The position numbers and the translations under genes were made by a program. A DNA stretch of 64,000 nt, from the NCBI GenBank assembly GCA_963806045.1, contig CAWDWP010000020.1, forward strand, positions 62,001 through 126,000. Reading direction: 5' to 3'. Under the pieces are notes generated by a model, which saw only the letters and a program-made list of their open reading frames with translations, was not told the DNA's origin and ran no database searches. The first letter of the stretch is position 1. Each line of letters opens with the position of its first letter. Of this stretch, positions 27,110-37,932 are shown in pieces. The stretch is from DATCHW01 sp963806045 (GTDB taxonomy: Bacteria; Bacteroidota; Ignavibacteria; Tepidaquicellales; Tepidaquicellaceae).

Positions 27110-28328
27110 TTATCTTTTACTTTTCAACCTCTCAACTTTCTTCAAAGCATAAATCAAATACTCATACTGCGAAATATCATTATAAACCTGCGGAGAGATT
27201 CTCAAGAATCCTTTGCGGTGCTTTCTCCCAATAATTTACAACAACCTCAATATTGTAATTATAAAATAAATCATCCTGGAGAGGACTGTAATCATGAAGA
27301 CTCAGTTTACTTTTTCGAAATGTTTTGTCTTCGAAAAACGGTATTCCCATTAATCCCGCTATCAAATCATCTGAATACGGAAATTCAATTTCAAACTCAT
27401 TGCAGATTTTTTTACCGGCTGAAAGTGCTAGTTCGTGATTATGCTTCATTAACTCCTTCCATCCGCCCGGAAAAAGGGAACCCATAAATTCAATCGCATC
27501 TGAAATGCAAATATATGGAGTCGGGTCAAATGTTCCCATCCAGCTGAAATTATATTGCATTTCGGATAGTGTGGTTTTTACTTCACCATACAATCTGCTT
27601 GTCACAAGGGGCTTAATAAATTTCTGCTTATCTTCTCTTACTAAAAGGAATGCTGAACCTTTTGGCGAGCAAATCCATTTATGACAGTTACCGGTATAAT
27701 AAGGAGCATTTAATTTTTTTAGATTAAGCGGTACCATACCCGGAGCATGCGCTCCGTCAACTATTACATCTATATTTCTTGAGTTGAGTTCATTTACAAT
27801 TTCTTCTACGGGAAACCTGATTCCCGGAATAGATGAAATATGATCAATTAGTACGATTGCAGTTTTCGAATTTACTGCATTTATGATTTTATCTGTTATA
27901 TTTGAAGCATTATAAATAGGTAAAGGAATTTCTATTTCTTTAATTTTAAGATTCTTTTCTTTAGCAATTAGTTTAATTGTATTTCTACAAGCCGGGTAAA
28001 TATGGTTTGTAATTAATATTTCTGAACCTGATTTAAAATTAAGAGATTTAAGGACAGTATTTACACCCGCAGTAGCATTATTTATAAATACTAAATCTCC
28101 CGGATTACAATTTACAAAAGCAGAAAGTTTTTTCTTCGATTTTGCTAATAGTTCATCGCATTCTTTCATAATAAACCGTAACGGCTCTGATTCAAACTGC
28201 TTTCTATACTCAGATTGCTTATTAAGTACAGGAACAGGACAGGCTCCAAATGAGCCATGGTTAAGGAAAGTCACTGATTTATCCAGCGACCAGTGTTTTA
28301 CAAATTTCGAATACTTTGGTTCCGGCAT
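27110..28328 (-). CDS. class V aminotransferase (isopenicillin-N epimerase-like), frameshifted near the C-terminus
   Basis: PLP enzyme of about 405 residues. Motifs: NHGSFGACP near residue 20, NATAGVNTVLKSL, VDGAHAPGMVPLNL (PLP Asp) and YTGNCHKWICSPKGSAFL with the Schiff-base Lys. One frame stops at 27180 (RILENLSAGL), but a neighbouring frame continues GFLRISPQVYNDISQYEYLIYALKK, the normal C-terminal helix of the family, to a stop at 27110-27112. A one-base indel near 27208 explains this. The substrate is not predictable: relatives act as epimerases, desulfurases or ergothioneine-type lyases. Confidence 0.88.
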
Positions 28329-28497
28329 TGAGATCGATTTATAACGCTTATTTCCAAGTTAAACAAAATCTAACGTGAATTCAATGTCTTACTATATAAA
28401 TCATCTTGACTATGTTTATTTTTTTACCTCTTACTTTTAAACCTATCTACTTTTCAACATTTAAACCTTTAAACTTTTCAACTTTTTAACGAATGAA

Positions 28498-29534
28498 TCA
28501 AAACTCATACCCTGCACCAAAATTCAAAACATAATATCCTTCACTGACTGTATTTCCTGCCATACTAACCAAACCCGCTAAATTAAAACTGTAATTATGA
28601 ATTTTAAATGAAGTCCCGAACGTAATAAAAAATGTTGGGCTATCATAAAGTGTTCGATTTGAAAATAATCCGCATCTAAATGCCCAGTTTTCATCCAAAA
28701 GATGCTCAAATCCAAAATGAAAATCATTCTGATCTCCCAAACCTCCAATTTTCGAAGTATTTGCATAATGATAATCTAAAGTAAACTTTGTATCATTATT
28801 TGATGAACGGAACTCCGTTCCTATTTTAATTCTGTTTGGAAATTTGACAAGGTATTATAAGCGGGGTAAAAACTACTATTTGATTTGCTGTTAATATCAC
28901 TTGTAAATCCGGGGATAAAACTTGCACCAATAGAAAATTGTTTATCCGGGTGTAACTACCGTTCCAATTTCCGGAATGAATTTCCATAAATTTCCGTGTT
29001 GCATAATCTTTACATGACCATTAAAATAAGATAAATTCATATTCATACCAATTCTAATCCATTTATGTTGATAAGACTACCGGAATTCTGATGGAATGAG
29101 TCTCAAATGTCTAATTAATGCATTATACTTCGGGTATATAGATGGATTGAGTATCATTTATAACTGTAATCATTTTGATATGCAAGACCGACCTGCAAGT
29201 TTTTGTTTAATCTATATGCACCTGCTAATGAAAAAGAATAGAAATTTTGTGATAATTTATTCCTGGATTCACTTTTCAAATTATATCCTGCATTCACCTG
29301 AAATTTTTTGCTGATATTAAGTGTGGCAGGATTAAGATAAATTAAGGAAACATCACCCGATGAAGCCACACCAGTATTACCTTTACCGGCGGATATCGAC
29401 GAAAGAATATTTGTTGAATAGTATTCCAGGTAAGGGTTAATAACAGGATCCAAATATTGTGCGGATATTTTATTGCAAAGGAAGGAATTAATAAACAAAC
29501 TTAAAAATGACAAAAAAACGATTTTCTGTTTCAT
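28498..29534 (-). CDS. PorV/FadL-like outer-membrane protein, broken by several frameshifts
   Basis: The N-terminal frame (29534-29154) has a signal peptide and SAGKGNTGVASSGDVSLIYLNPATL, typical of the Bacteroidota PorV/PorQ-type barrel family. Downstream fragments in other frames read LSYFNGHVKIMQHGNLWKF (near 29010), FSIGASFIPGFTSD (near 28900), then FPNRIKIGTEFRSSNN running into the final frame, which ends GAGYEF at 28498. At least three shifts are needed. All pieces are barrel-like and in order, so sequence error is as likely as decay. Joined length is about 345 residues. PorV relatives serve type IX secretion, but this one may be a generic barrel. Confidence 0.6.
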
Positions 29535-29839
29535 TTTATTTTTACTTTAATATACTAATTAACAGCTTAGTAAAAATAAATATACTTTTCTCCTCTCCTA
29601 AATTTTATTGTTAAATAATATATTAATTTTCCCCAATCCGTATCTACACCCACGGATATTGTTAATTTTAATTTATAATAAATTATTTAAATAAAAAACA
29701 GAAATATAATTGTAATATTCACGGATTTAGCTTCATCACACAGTTCTCCTTAGTTTGGGGTACACCAATTATATTTGAAATAAAAAACAAATATTATAAC
29801 TTTCTTAAACCATTTTTCCAGCAAAAAAGGGGGTTTAAA
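29535..29839. other. AT-rich gene-free stretch
   Basis: This 305-bp divergent intergenic region is very AT-rich. I see no open frame with coding character, no convincing hairpin and no member of the repeat families. It should hold the promoters of the two divergent genes. Confidence 0.5.
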
Positions 29840-30461
29840 ATGGAATATTTGTTAGTAATATTATTATGGGCAGGATACTGCATACTTCATAGTTTCTTAA
29901 TAAGTATCAGATTCACAAATCTAATGACCCGCTTATTAAAAAACTATTATGCATTTTTCAGGTTATCTTACATATTAATTTCATTTGTTTTGCTTGTTCC
30001 TTTAATAAATTATACGGCTCAAATAGATACTAAAATAATTATAACTTATGAATCACCATTTACTATCATCACGGTATGTACTGATTGCGGGTTCTTTGTT
30101 AATGTTCTTCTGGGCTTTTTTCTTCAACTATGATTCTTTGTCGTTTTTTGGAATTCGCCAGATTATAAACTTTGGGAAGATAAAGGAAATAAATTCGTCG
30201 GAAGAATTAAAAAGGAAAGGGTTATTAGGAATAACAAGACATCCAATGTATTTAGCTTTATTAATATTTTTATGGTGTCAAACTTTCAGAGTGACCGATA
30301 TAGTTGTAAACACTGTGTTGACGATTTATGTTATTATAGGAACATTCCTTGAAGAAAAGAAACTTATATTAGAATTTGGCGATTCTTACCTCAAGTATCA
30401 AAAGGAAGTTCCAATGTTAATTCCATTTACTAATTGGAGAAATCGACACGGCAGAGAATAA
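29840..30461 (+). CDS. ICMT/NnrU-like membrane methyltransferase (frameshifted)
   Basis: A GGGGG-type ribosome site at 29829-29833 precedes the ATG. The first frame (29840 to about 30060) gives TM segments 1-3. The second, from about 30060 to 30461, gives SLLMFFWAFFFNYDS, then the methyltransferase signature GLLGITRHPMYLALLIFLW and EEKKLILEFGDSYLKYQKEVPMLIP. A single indel near 30060 joins them into about 206 residues. The GxxRHP and E..L...G..Y..Y motifs define isoprenylcysteine carboxyl methyltransferase-like proteins, a group that includes methanethiol methyltransferases. Substrate unknown. Confidence 0.82.
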
Positions 30462-30820
30462 GTTTCTTGTGTCACCCTTTCAGGGTTAGGATTTTCAGCG
30501 AAAACCTTTCATACTACAATAATCCCACCCTTTCAGAGTTTTTTATCCTGACTGACCTACTGGATTGTTCCTTTGTTTCATTTTGTCACTGAAAAATGCC
30601 ATTTGAAAAACGACAGACAAGAATGCCTGCCAACCTCAGGGGTGATCTGTCCTACTGACAGTTTTTTATTTTCTTCTTAATTATTAATTATTCATTACTC
30701 ATTATTAATTGTTTCGCATGTTTGTTCTACTGACTACATGCTATTGTATTCTTATAAATAGATTGTATCGTTATTAATATTTATGTATATTTGCGATGGA
30801 ATCGAAAAATTACATAATTT
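30462..30820. repeat. gene-free stretch with ACCCTTTCAG and GACAGACA repeats
   Basis: Contains two copies of ACCCTTTCAG(G/A)GTT (30474-30487 and 30530-30542), a GACAGACAAGAATG...TGTCCTACTGAC segment (30612-30661) related to 45050-45077, and a TTAATTATTCATTACTCATTATTAATTG tract (30680-30711). No gene is visible. A promoter box for the next gene lies at its right end. Confidence 0.65.
30762..30793 (+). promoter_or_regulatory. candidate Bacteroidota-type promoter for the DUF4143 ATPase
   Basis: ATTG (30762-30765) and TATATTTG (30786-30793) are separated by 20 bp, close to the TTTG-N19-TAnnTTTG consensus. The -7 box lies 27 bp upstream of the ATG at 30821, consistent with a short 5' leader. Confidence 0.4.
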
Positions 30821-31960
30821 ATGAAATACATAGACCGGGTTCTTGAGGAAACCCTGAAAAAACACATAAAAATATTTTCTGCAGTGGGAGTTACAGGTCC
30901 CCGGCAATCCGGAAAGTCAACCATGCTTCTTAATATGTTTAAGGATAAATATGATTATATCTCTTTTGATGACATAAATAACATAGAATATTTTCACAGG
31001 GACCCCGAAGGATTTATGAACAGGTATAATGATAAGATCATTTTTGATGAGGTGCAATATGTACCGGAAATATTTAATTATATCAAGATATTGATAGATA
31101 AAAGAAGAGAAAAACGCGGTAAATTTATTATTACAGGTTCCTCTCAATTCTCTTTTATTCAGAAAATTACAGAAAGTCTTGCGGGCAGAATCGGATTGTT
31201 GACCCTTCTGCCTTTTCAATATTCAGAAATTCCGGATAAATATAAGAAAGCATCTATGTATCGCGGCTCTTACCCGGAATTATCATTTCTGAAATACCGG
31301 AACACCGATTTATGGTATTCATCCTATATTAACACATATTTGGAAAAAGATGTGAGAAATATTTCAAATATAGGAGATTTAAGAGATTTTTTATCATTCA
31401 TCAAATTACTTGGTGCCCGGGTTTCGCAGATTTTAAATCTTTCTGAAATTTCAAAAGAAATTGGTATCGCTGTGAGCACCGCAAAAAGATGGATTTCCAT
31501 TCTTGAAGCATCCTATATAATATTTTTATTGCCGCCTTACCATTCAAACATAGGGAAAAGAATAATTAAAAGTCCTAAAATTTATTTCTATGATACAGGG
31601 TTACCGGTATATCTAATGGGATTATATAATACAAATATTGAAAAAACACACATGGCAGGACCATTATTTGAAAATTATATAATTTCAGAATTTCTTAAAA
31701 AAGAGATTCACAAAAAATCCAATACAGGATTTTACTATTTAAGAACGAGCAATGGCGTCGAAGCAGATTTAATTATTACGAAAGCCGGAAAACGCCATTT
31801 TTATGAAATAAAAAGTTCATCAACTTTTAAATCGAATATGCTCAAAGGGATCGAATCTTTGAGAAGTAAAAATGAACCTGCTTCTTTAATATATAAAGGC
31901 AAAGATTTTTCTTATGGAGATACGCTTAATATTTTGAATTACTCCACTATTTTAAAGTAA
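30821..31960 (+). CDS. AAA ATPase with DUF4143 domain
   Basis: The 379-residue protein has Walker A GPRQSGKST (about 27-35), Walker B KIIFDEVQ (about 73-80), sensor-1 FIITGSSQFS, then a winged-helix segment (LGARVSQILNLSEISKEIGIAVSTAKRWISIL) and the C-terminal DUF4143 nuclease-like lobe (FENYIISEFLKKE, YYLRTSNGVEADLIITKAGKRHFYEIKSS, with the E..D..E..K pattern of PDDEXK folds). Widespread in bacteria and archaea, often in variable regions. Function unproven. Isolated and flanked by repeats. Confidence 0.9.
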   Translation: MKYIDRVLEETLKKHIKIFSAVGVTGPRQSGKSTMLLNMFKDKYDYISFDDINNIEYFHRDPEGFMNRYNDKIIFDEVQYVPEIFNYIKILIDKRREKRGKFIITGSSQFSFIQKITESLAGRIGLLTLLPFQYSEIPDKYKKASMYRGSYPELSFLKYRNTDLWYSSYINTYLEKDVRNISNIGDLRDFLSFIKLLGARVSQILNLSEISKEIGIAVSTAKRWISILEASYIIFLLPPYHSNIGKRIIKSPKIYFYDTGLPVYLMGLYNTNIEKTHMAGPLFENYIISEFLKKEIHKKSNTGFYYLRTSNGVEADLIITKAGKRHFYEIKSSSTFKSNMLKGIESLRSKNEPASLIYKGKDFSYGDTLNILNYSTILK

Positions 31961-32193
31961 TGATTCCAATTTTATTTTATATTTTTCGTTATTCTTATAG
32001 ATTTTTGCGTTGCAATGCAAGTATCTTTTTTCCCTTGCGTTAATTGGTGTTCTTTATGTTGACATTCTTAATTCTTGAATAAATCTTCTTATCATAATTT
32101 CTAAATTCTTTTTAAGAATCATACTATTTATTTTATATTAATAGTTTAAGTTTTTTAATCTATTTTTAAATTTAACATTTTAAATTTTATATT

Positions 32194-33846
32194 ATGTCAC
32201 GAACAGTAAAAGCTCCTACGGGAACAAAAATGTCCTGCAAGAATTGGCAGGCAGAAGCGGCAATGAGAATGCTTATGAATAATTTAGACCCTGATGTTGC
32301 CGAGCGCCCGCAAGATTTAATAGTCTACGGCGGTTCAGGAAAAGCAGCCCGGAACTGGGAATGCTTCGATGCAATTGTTGAAACTTTAAAGACTTTAGAG
32401 GATGATGATACTTTGCTTGTTCAGTCTGGTAAGCCTGTTGCTGTTTTCAAGACACATAAAAATGCTCCAAGAGTAATCATATCAAATTCACAGATTGTTC
32501 CTAAATGGGCAACCTGGGATGAATTCAGAAGGCTTGAAGGATTAGGACTTGACAATGTACGGTCAGATGACCGCCGGCTCCTGGATTTATATAGGGACGC
32601 AGGGAATTTTACAAGGGACATATGAAACTTTTGCTTCTGCCGCAAAGAAACACTTCGGCGGAACTCTTTCAGGAAGATTTGTTCTGACTGCAGGATTAGG
32701 AGGAATGGGCGGAGCTCAGCCCCTTGCAGCAACCCTGAACGGCGGAGCATTCCTGGGTATTGATGTTGACAAATCAAGAATACAGAAAAGACTTGATACT
32801 GGATATTGCGATGTTATGACTGAAAGTATAGATGAGGCTTTGAAACTTGTACTCGAAGCAAAAGAAAAAAAGATTGCAAAATCAATCGGGTTAGTGGGTA
32901 ATGCAGGTGAAGTGCTTCCTGAAATTTTAAAGCGGGGAATTATACCTGATGTACTTACCGACCAGACCTCTGCACACGATATGCTGAACGGATATGTTCC
33001 GATGGGGATGAAATTTGAAGAAGCAATAGAACTCAGGAAAAATAATCCGGACAAGTATCAGGAACTTGCAAAAAAGACTGCCGTTGTTCATTGCAAAACA
33101 ATGTGGGAATTTATGAACAAGAGGTGTCGTTACATTTGACTATGGAAATAATATTAGAGGTGAAGCTCTGGCAAACGGATTTGAAAAAGCATTTGAAATT
33201 CCCGGATTTGTTCCTGAATATATCCGCCCGCTTTTCTGTGACGGGAAAGGACCCTTCAGATGGGTAGCGCTTTCCGGCGACCCTAAAGATATTTACACAA
33301 CGGATGATACTATAATGGAAATTTTTCCAGATGATAAACTTTTACACAATTGGTTAAAAGCCGCAAAGGAAAGAGTACACTTCCAGGGACTTCCGGCGAG
33401 AATTTGCTGGCTTGGTTATCGGCGAAAGAGCAAAAGCAGGTAAGGCATTCAATGAACTTGTAAAAACAGGAAAAGTAAAAGCTCCAATAGTGATTGGGCG
33501 TGACCATCTTGATTGCGGAAGCGTTGCATCACCTAACAGGGAAACTGAAAAAATGAAAGATGGGTCGGATGCAATTGCTGACTGGCCGATTCTTAATTTT
33601 GCCTTGAATGCAATCGGAGGTGCGAGCTGGATTTCACTGCATCACGGAGGCGGTGTAGGAATCGGAAACTCAATTCACGCAGGAATGGTGATTGTAGCAG
33701 ACGGAACTTCCGAAGCGGAAGAAAAACTTTTGCGATGCCTGACTTACGACCCTGGTATGGGAATAGTGAGGCACGCCGATGCAGGATATGAAAGAGCAAT
33801 AGATAATATGAGGAAGTTTGGAATAAAAATGCCTATGATAAAATAA
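32194..33846 (+). CDS. hutU: urocanate hydratase (three frameshifts)
   Basis: Converts urocanate to imidazolone propionate in histidine breakdown, using tightly bound NAD. Pieces in order: 32194 to about 32545 (NWQAEAAMRMLMNNLDP, LIVYGGSGKAARNW, VQSGKPVAVF), about 32545-33122 (MYGQMTAGSWIYIGTQGI, FVLTAGLGGMGGAQPLA, DVLTDQTSAHD), about 33122-33412 (VVTFDYGNNIRGEA, PLFCDGKGPFRWVALSGD) and to 33846 (IGRDHLDCGSVASPNRET, GGASWISLHHGGGVGIGNS). The NAD-binding glycines and catalytic Cys/Arg regions are present. Each break needs one inserted or deleted base. Joined length of about 550 is normal. No hutH, hutI or hutG is beside it. Confidence 0.95.
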
Positions 33847-33852
33847 TTTTAT

Positions 33853-33884
33853 AACCCCCCATCCCCCCTTTGATAAAAGGGGGG
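33853..33884. repeat. C-run/G-run palindrome
   Basis: aaCCCCCCatCCCCCCtttgataaaaGGGGGG is nearly identical to the copy at 17712-17742. It lies 7 bp after the hutU stop and could form a strong hairpin in the transcript between hutU and the activase gene. No T-run follows, so it is not a standard terminator. Confidence 0.8.
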
Positions 33885-33970
33885 AAAAGATGATTAATAA
33901 AATTCAGTGATAAAATAATTTTTTTAAGCGTAATTAATGTTGTTTGAATGAAAAAGGAGTTGAAGACATT

Positions 33971-34768
33971 TTGAAAGGTGTCATTTTCGATATTAAAAGA
34001 TTTTGCACTAATGACGGTCCGGGTATACGAACCGCGGTCTTCTTTAAAGGCTGTCCTTTAGATTGCTGGTGGTGCCACAATCCCGAAGGAAGAACCTGCG
34101 AGATAGAAAAAGCCGTGAGAGTAAATAAAATCGGAGATATGGAATTCTATGATGATGAAGATATCGGTAAGGAATCAACGGTTGATGATGTTATGGATGA
34201 AGTCATAAGAGATATTATAGCTTACGAAGAATCCGGAGGCGGAGTAACATTTACCGGCGGAGAGCCCTTTTTTCAGTTTGAGTTTCTGAAAGAACTGTTG
34301 AAAGAATCAAAAGCCAGAGGGATTAATACTGCTCTTGATACTTCAGGCTACACTTCAAAAGAAAACATAGTAGATATTTTAGACTTTGTTGATTTGTTTC
34401 TTTATGATATAAAACATCTGGAAGATTCTGAGCACATAAAATATACAGGCGTATCAAACGCTATAATACTTGAAAACCTGAGATTTTTAATGAATCACAG
34501 AAAAAAAATAATTCTCAGATTTCCTGTGATACCGGGAATTAATGATACAAGAAAAAATATCAATAAGCTGAAAGCACTGTTAACCATAAATAAGGAAGAC
34601 TTACACGAACTTCACTTATTACCATTTCACAATATTGCAGACAGCAAATACAAAAAACTCAATACTATTAATAAATTAATAGAAATCAACAGCATTAACG
34701 AGAGGGAATTACATCCTCTGAAAGAAGAATTTGAAAGATTAGGAATCAAAGTAAAAATCGGCGGCTAA
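33971..34768 (+). CDS. glycyl radical enzyme activating enzyme (radical SAM)
   Basis: Installs the glycyl radical on the enzyme encoded 18 bp downstream. Frame open from TTG 33944. The start at TTG 33971 is preferred because AAAAGGAG at 33952-33959 sits just upstream and relatives begin at GVIFDIKRF. Motifs: RFCTNDGPGIRTAVFFKGCPLDCWWCHNPEG, whose CxxxWxxC-type triad binds the SAM [4Fe-4S] cluster; TFTGGEPFFQ; and DTSGYTS. The segment after the cluster has no extra cysteine-rich ferredoxin insert, unlike many activases of non-PFL glycyl radical enzymes, so it resembles the short PflA form. Cytosolic and oxygen-sensitive. Confidence 0.93.
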   Translation: MKGVIFDIKRFCTNDGPGIRTAVFFKGCPLDCWWCHNPEGRTCEIEKAVRVNKIGDMEFYDDEDIGKESTVDDVMDEVIRDIIAYEESGGGVTFTGGEPFFQFEFLKELLKESKARGINTALDTSGYTSKENIVDILDFVDLFLYDIKHLEDSEHIKYTGVSNAIILENLRFLMNHRKKIILRFPVIPGINDTRKNINKLKALLTINKEDLHELHLLPFHNIADSKYKKLNTINKLIEINSINERELHPLKEEFERLGIKVKIGG

Positions 34769-34785
34769 AGACAGAACTAATCACA

Positions 34786-37149
34786 ATGAATGAAAGAATA
34801 AAAAAACTCAGGGAAGAAAGTCAGAATGCAACAAACAGAATTTCTGCTGAAAGAGCTTTGCTCGTAACTGAATTTTATCAAAGCGAAGGTGCAAAAGAAC
34901 TTAGTGCTCCCATCAAAAGAGCACTGTGTTTTAAATATATTCTTGAGAACAAATACATATATATAAATAACGATGAATTAATAGTAGGAGAAAGAGGACC
35001 CGCTCCAAAATCCGTTCCGACTTATCCTGAAATTTGCCTGCACTCGATTGAAGACCTCGAAATTCTGGATAAGAGGCAGAAAGTAAGTTTCAAAGTTGAT
35101 GATGAAGTTAAAAAAGTTTACCGGGACGTAATAATTCCATACTGGAAAGGGATATCGAACAGGGATAAAATTATGAAAGCAGTCCCGGAGGAATGGCTTA
35201 CTGCATATAGGGCAGGAATGTTCACGGAATTCATGGAGCAAAGAGCTCCCGGTCATACAGTCGCGGATGGAAAGATTTATAAAAAAGGAATGCTTGACTT
35301 CAAATCAGATATAAAAGAATCAATTGATAAACTTGATTATGATAACGACACTGATTTTTACAAAAAAAGAGAGCAATTAATCGCAATGGACATTTCCTGC
35401 GATGCAATAATTTCTTTTGCAAATAGGCATGCTGATAAACTTGATGAACTTTCTGAAAAAGAATCCGATTCTTTCAGGAAAAAAGAACTTAAAGAGTTAG
35501 CAAATATCTGCCGTCGTGTTCCTGCAAATGCTCCCCGGAATTTCCATGAAGCGCTTCAGTATTACTGGTTTGTTCATCTTGGAGTAATAACAGAAGTAAA
35601 TCCCTGGGATTCTTTTAATCCGGGAAGATTAGACCAGCATCTGTTTCCATTTTATAAAAAAGGAATTGAAGAAGGAACCCTGACAAAAGAAAGAGCGACA
35701 GAATTATTGCAAGCTTTCTGGATAAAATTCAACAATCATCCCGCACCTCCAAAAATGGGTGTGACATTAAAAGAAAGCAACACCTACACTGATTTTGCGT
35801 TAATTAATCTCGGAGGAGTAAAGACGGACGGTTCAGATGCAGTGAACGAACTTACATATTTAATACTTGATGTAATAGAAAAAATGAGAATCGTACAGCC
35901 AAGTTCAATGGTTCAGTTAAGCAGGAAAAATCCTGACACCTATATCAACCGGGCAATGAAAATTGTTAAAACAGGATTTGGACAGCCATCAATCTTTAAC
36001 AGCGAAGCAATTGTACAGGAACTGACAAGACAGGGAAAATCTATCGAAGATGCAAGAGACGGAGGAGCCAGCGGATGCGTTGAGACAGGAGCCTTCGGAA
36101 AAGAGTCCTATATTCTTACGGGTTATTTTAATCTTGTTAAGATGCTGGAACTTACGTTAAATAACGGATTAGATCCGAAAACCGGTGAACAGGTCGGTTT
36201 AAAGACAGGTGATGCAAGGGATTTCAAATCATTTGAAGACCTTATGGAAGCTTACAGAAAACAAATTGAATATTTTGCAAACATAAAAATTCTTGGCAGT
36301 AATATTATTGAAAGTATATTTTCGGAAAATCTTCCTGTACCTTTCTTGTCTGTGATAATTGATGATTGTATTGCAAACGGCAAAGATTATAATTCAGGCG
36401 GTGCGAGATATAATACAAATTATATTCAGGGAGTCGGGATGGGAACATTGACCGACAGCCTGACTGCATTAAAATACCATGTATTTGACAATAAGAATAT
36501 TACAATTGATGAACTTCTTGAAGCGCTTGAAGCAGACTTCAGAGGATATGAAAATTTACAGCATGTATTAATTTACAAAACACCAAAGTACGGTAACGAT
36601 GATGACTATGCAGATGAGAATGCAGTAAAAGTTTTTGATTATTTCTATGATGCTGTTAACGGAAGGCAATCACCGAGAGGCGGAACTTACAGGATAAATC
36701 TTTTACCTACAACCTGTCACGTATATTTCGGAAGCGTAACTGATGCTACACCGGACGGCAGAAAAAAAGGTCTTCCGGTTTCAGAGGGTATTTCACCGGT
36801 TCAGGGTGCTGATATGAAAGGTCCGACAGCAGTAATTAAATCCTGTGCAAAACTCGACCATATAAGAACCGGTGGAACTTTGTTAAATCAAAAATTCAAT
36901 CCTCAGTTTTTTAAAGATGATGAAGCTATAAGCAAAGTTTCGAGTCTTGTAAGGAGTTATTTCAGAATGAACGGACATCATATTCAGTTTAATGTGGTGA
37001 ATGCTGAAACACTCAGGGAGGCACAGAAACACCCTGAGAAATATAAAGATTTAATAGTCCGTGTTGCGGGATACAGCGATTACTTCAACGACTTGACCTT
37101 TGAATTACAGGAAGAAATAATAAAAAGAACTGAACACGGAGAGGGTTAA
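34786..37149 (+). CDS. hypD: glycyl radical enzyme, probably trans-4-hydroxy-L-proline dehydratase (HypD-like)
   Basis: The 787-residue protein has the PFL-type barrel. Key residues are Cys431 and Glu433 in GASGCVETGAFGKES, His157 in EQRAPGHTVADG, and the radical Gly762 in RVAGYSDYF near the C-terminus. The GCVETG-FGKE-Y-LTGY context and EQRAPGHT are, from memory, features of HypD rather than of PFL (Cys-Cys), CutC or glycerol dehydratase (GCVEP). HypD removes water from trans-4-hydroxyproline to give pyrroline-5-carboxylate, which ProC makes into proline. No proC is nearby, so the substrate is an inference. The activase lies immediately upstream. The enzyme works only without oxygen. Confidence 0.85.
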   Translation: MNERIKKLREESQNATNRISAERALLVTEFYQSEGAKELSAPIKRALCFKYILENKYIYINNDELIVGERGPAPKSVPTYPEICLHSIEDLEILDKRQKVSFKVDDEVKKVYRDVIIPYWKGISNRDKIMKAVPEEWLTAYRAGMFTEFMEQRAPGHTVADGKIYKKGMLDFKSDIKESIDKLDYDNDTDFYKKREQLIAMDISCDAIISFANRHADKLDELSEKESDSFRKKELKELANICRRVPANAPRNFHEALQYYWFVHLGVITEVNPWDSFNPGRLDQHLFPFYKKGIEEGTLTKERATELLQAFWIKFNNHPAPPKMGVTLKESNTYTDFALINLGGVKTDGSDAVNELTYLILDVIEKMRIVQPSSMVQLSRKNPDTYINRAMKIVKTGFGQPSIFNSEAIVQELTRQGKSIEDARDGGASGCVETGAFGKESYILTGYFNLVKMLELTLNNGLDPKTGEQVGLKTGDARDFKSFEDLMEAYRKQIEYFANIKILGSNIIESIFSENLPVPFLSVIIDDCIANGKDYNSGGARYNTNYIQGVGMGTLTDSLTALKYHVFDNKNITIDELLEALEADFRGYENLQHVLIYKTPKYGNDDDYADENAVKVFDYFYDAVNGRQSPRGGTYRINLLPTTCHVYFGSVTDATPDGRKKGLPVSEGISPVQGADMKGPTAVIKSCAKLDHIRTGGTLLNQKFNPQFFKDDEAISKVSSLVRSYFRMNGHHIQFNVVNAETLREAQKHPEKYKDLIVRVAGYSDYFNDLTFELQEEIIKRTEHGEG

Positions 37150-37222
37150 GAAATAATTATCACTCTTTAGTTTTCACTTGTTACCCATCTCCTGATGGGT
37201 AATATATAATTAAAAAGGATTA

Positions 37223-37711
37223 TCATTCTGTCGTTTTATTGAACCTGAAATCGAATGATTTGAATACTCCATTTTCCTTACCTTCAATTCTGGCATTGAG
37301 AATATTTGGTTCTGACAGGTCATAAATTATTATCTGCGGATAATCATGATTGGGATTAAAGAATGTAAATATATTATTTTCAATTTTTGACAGCTTAAAA
37401 TACACCGGTAAGCCGCCGCTATCATTTATTACCGTCGCTATATAAAATATTCCGGAACCTTTAGTATAATTTATGTTGAGAAGTTCTATCAGAGCCGTAT
37501 CACCTTTTACCGTATCAACTTTAAAGCCCGAGCCTGAAAGAAATCCGTCGCCGTCAGCCTGCCACCTTTCAAATAAAAAACCTTTATCTGTCTGCATCAC
37601 CCACAGTCCTTTCAGGTTGAATAATCCTTCGGGAACCTGCGAAAAGGAACGGGTATTAAATATCAATAAATATAAAAATATAATGAAAGTAATAAATTTT
37701 ATATCCCGCAT
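37223..37711 (-). CDS. secreted DUF6265-like protein
   Basis: The 162-residue protein has a signal peptide (about 1-25). The mature part has the small lipocalin-like beta barrel pattern of DUF6265 proteins: LKGLWVMQTDKGFLFERWQADGDGFLSG, then FFNPNHDYPQIIIYD and a C-terminal ARIEGKENGVFKSFDFRFNK. No catalytic residues are known for the family. It is convergent with the glycyl radical enzyme and starts a 389-bp gene-free region on its other side. Confidence 0.75.
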   Translation of the reverse strand: MRDIKFITFIIFLYLLIFNTRSFSQVPEGLFNLKGLWVMQTDKGFLFERWQADGDGFLSGSGFKVDTVKGDTALIELLNINYTKGSGIFYIATVINDSGGLPVYFKLSKIENNIFTFFNPNHDYPQIIIYDLSEPNILNARIEGKENGVFKSFDFRFNKTTE

Positions 37712-37932
37712 TTTTTAATAATGATTTTCAAATTAAAACAATCAAAACATAAAAATAATAATTCGCCATAACAATAGAAAAATAGAATTTAAGTTTAATT
37801 ATTTCACGGCAATCCAAAATTATTTCTTGCATGCAAATTACATACCAATAATTAAAAAAATAAAATGGGGTAAATTTTTTTACCTATACTTTTCTAAGAT
37901 TAGAGTATAGATTTTATCAGCAATAAATTAAA

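Noticed and set aside
28498..29534. True pseudogene call for the PorV-like gene
   Set aside because: All fragments remain in order and barrel-like with only frame changes, as in the essential genes nearby, so decay is not shown.
30821..31960. Toxin-antitoxin or defence island around the DUF4143 ATPase
   Set aside because: The neighbours are an ICMT-like gene, repeats and hutU. No defence partner is present.
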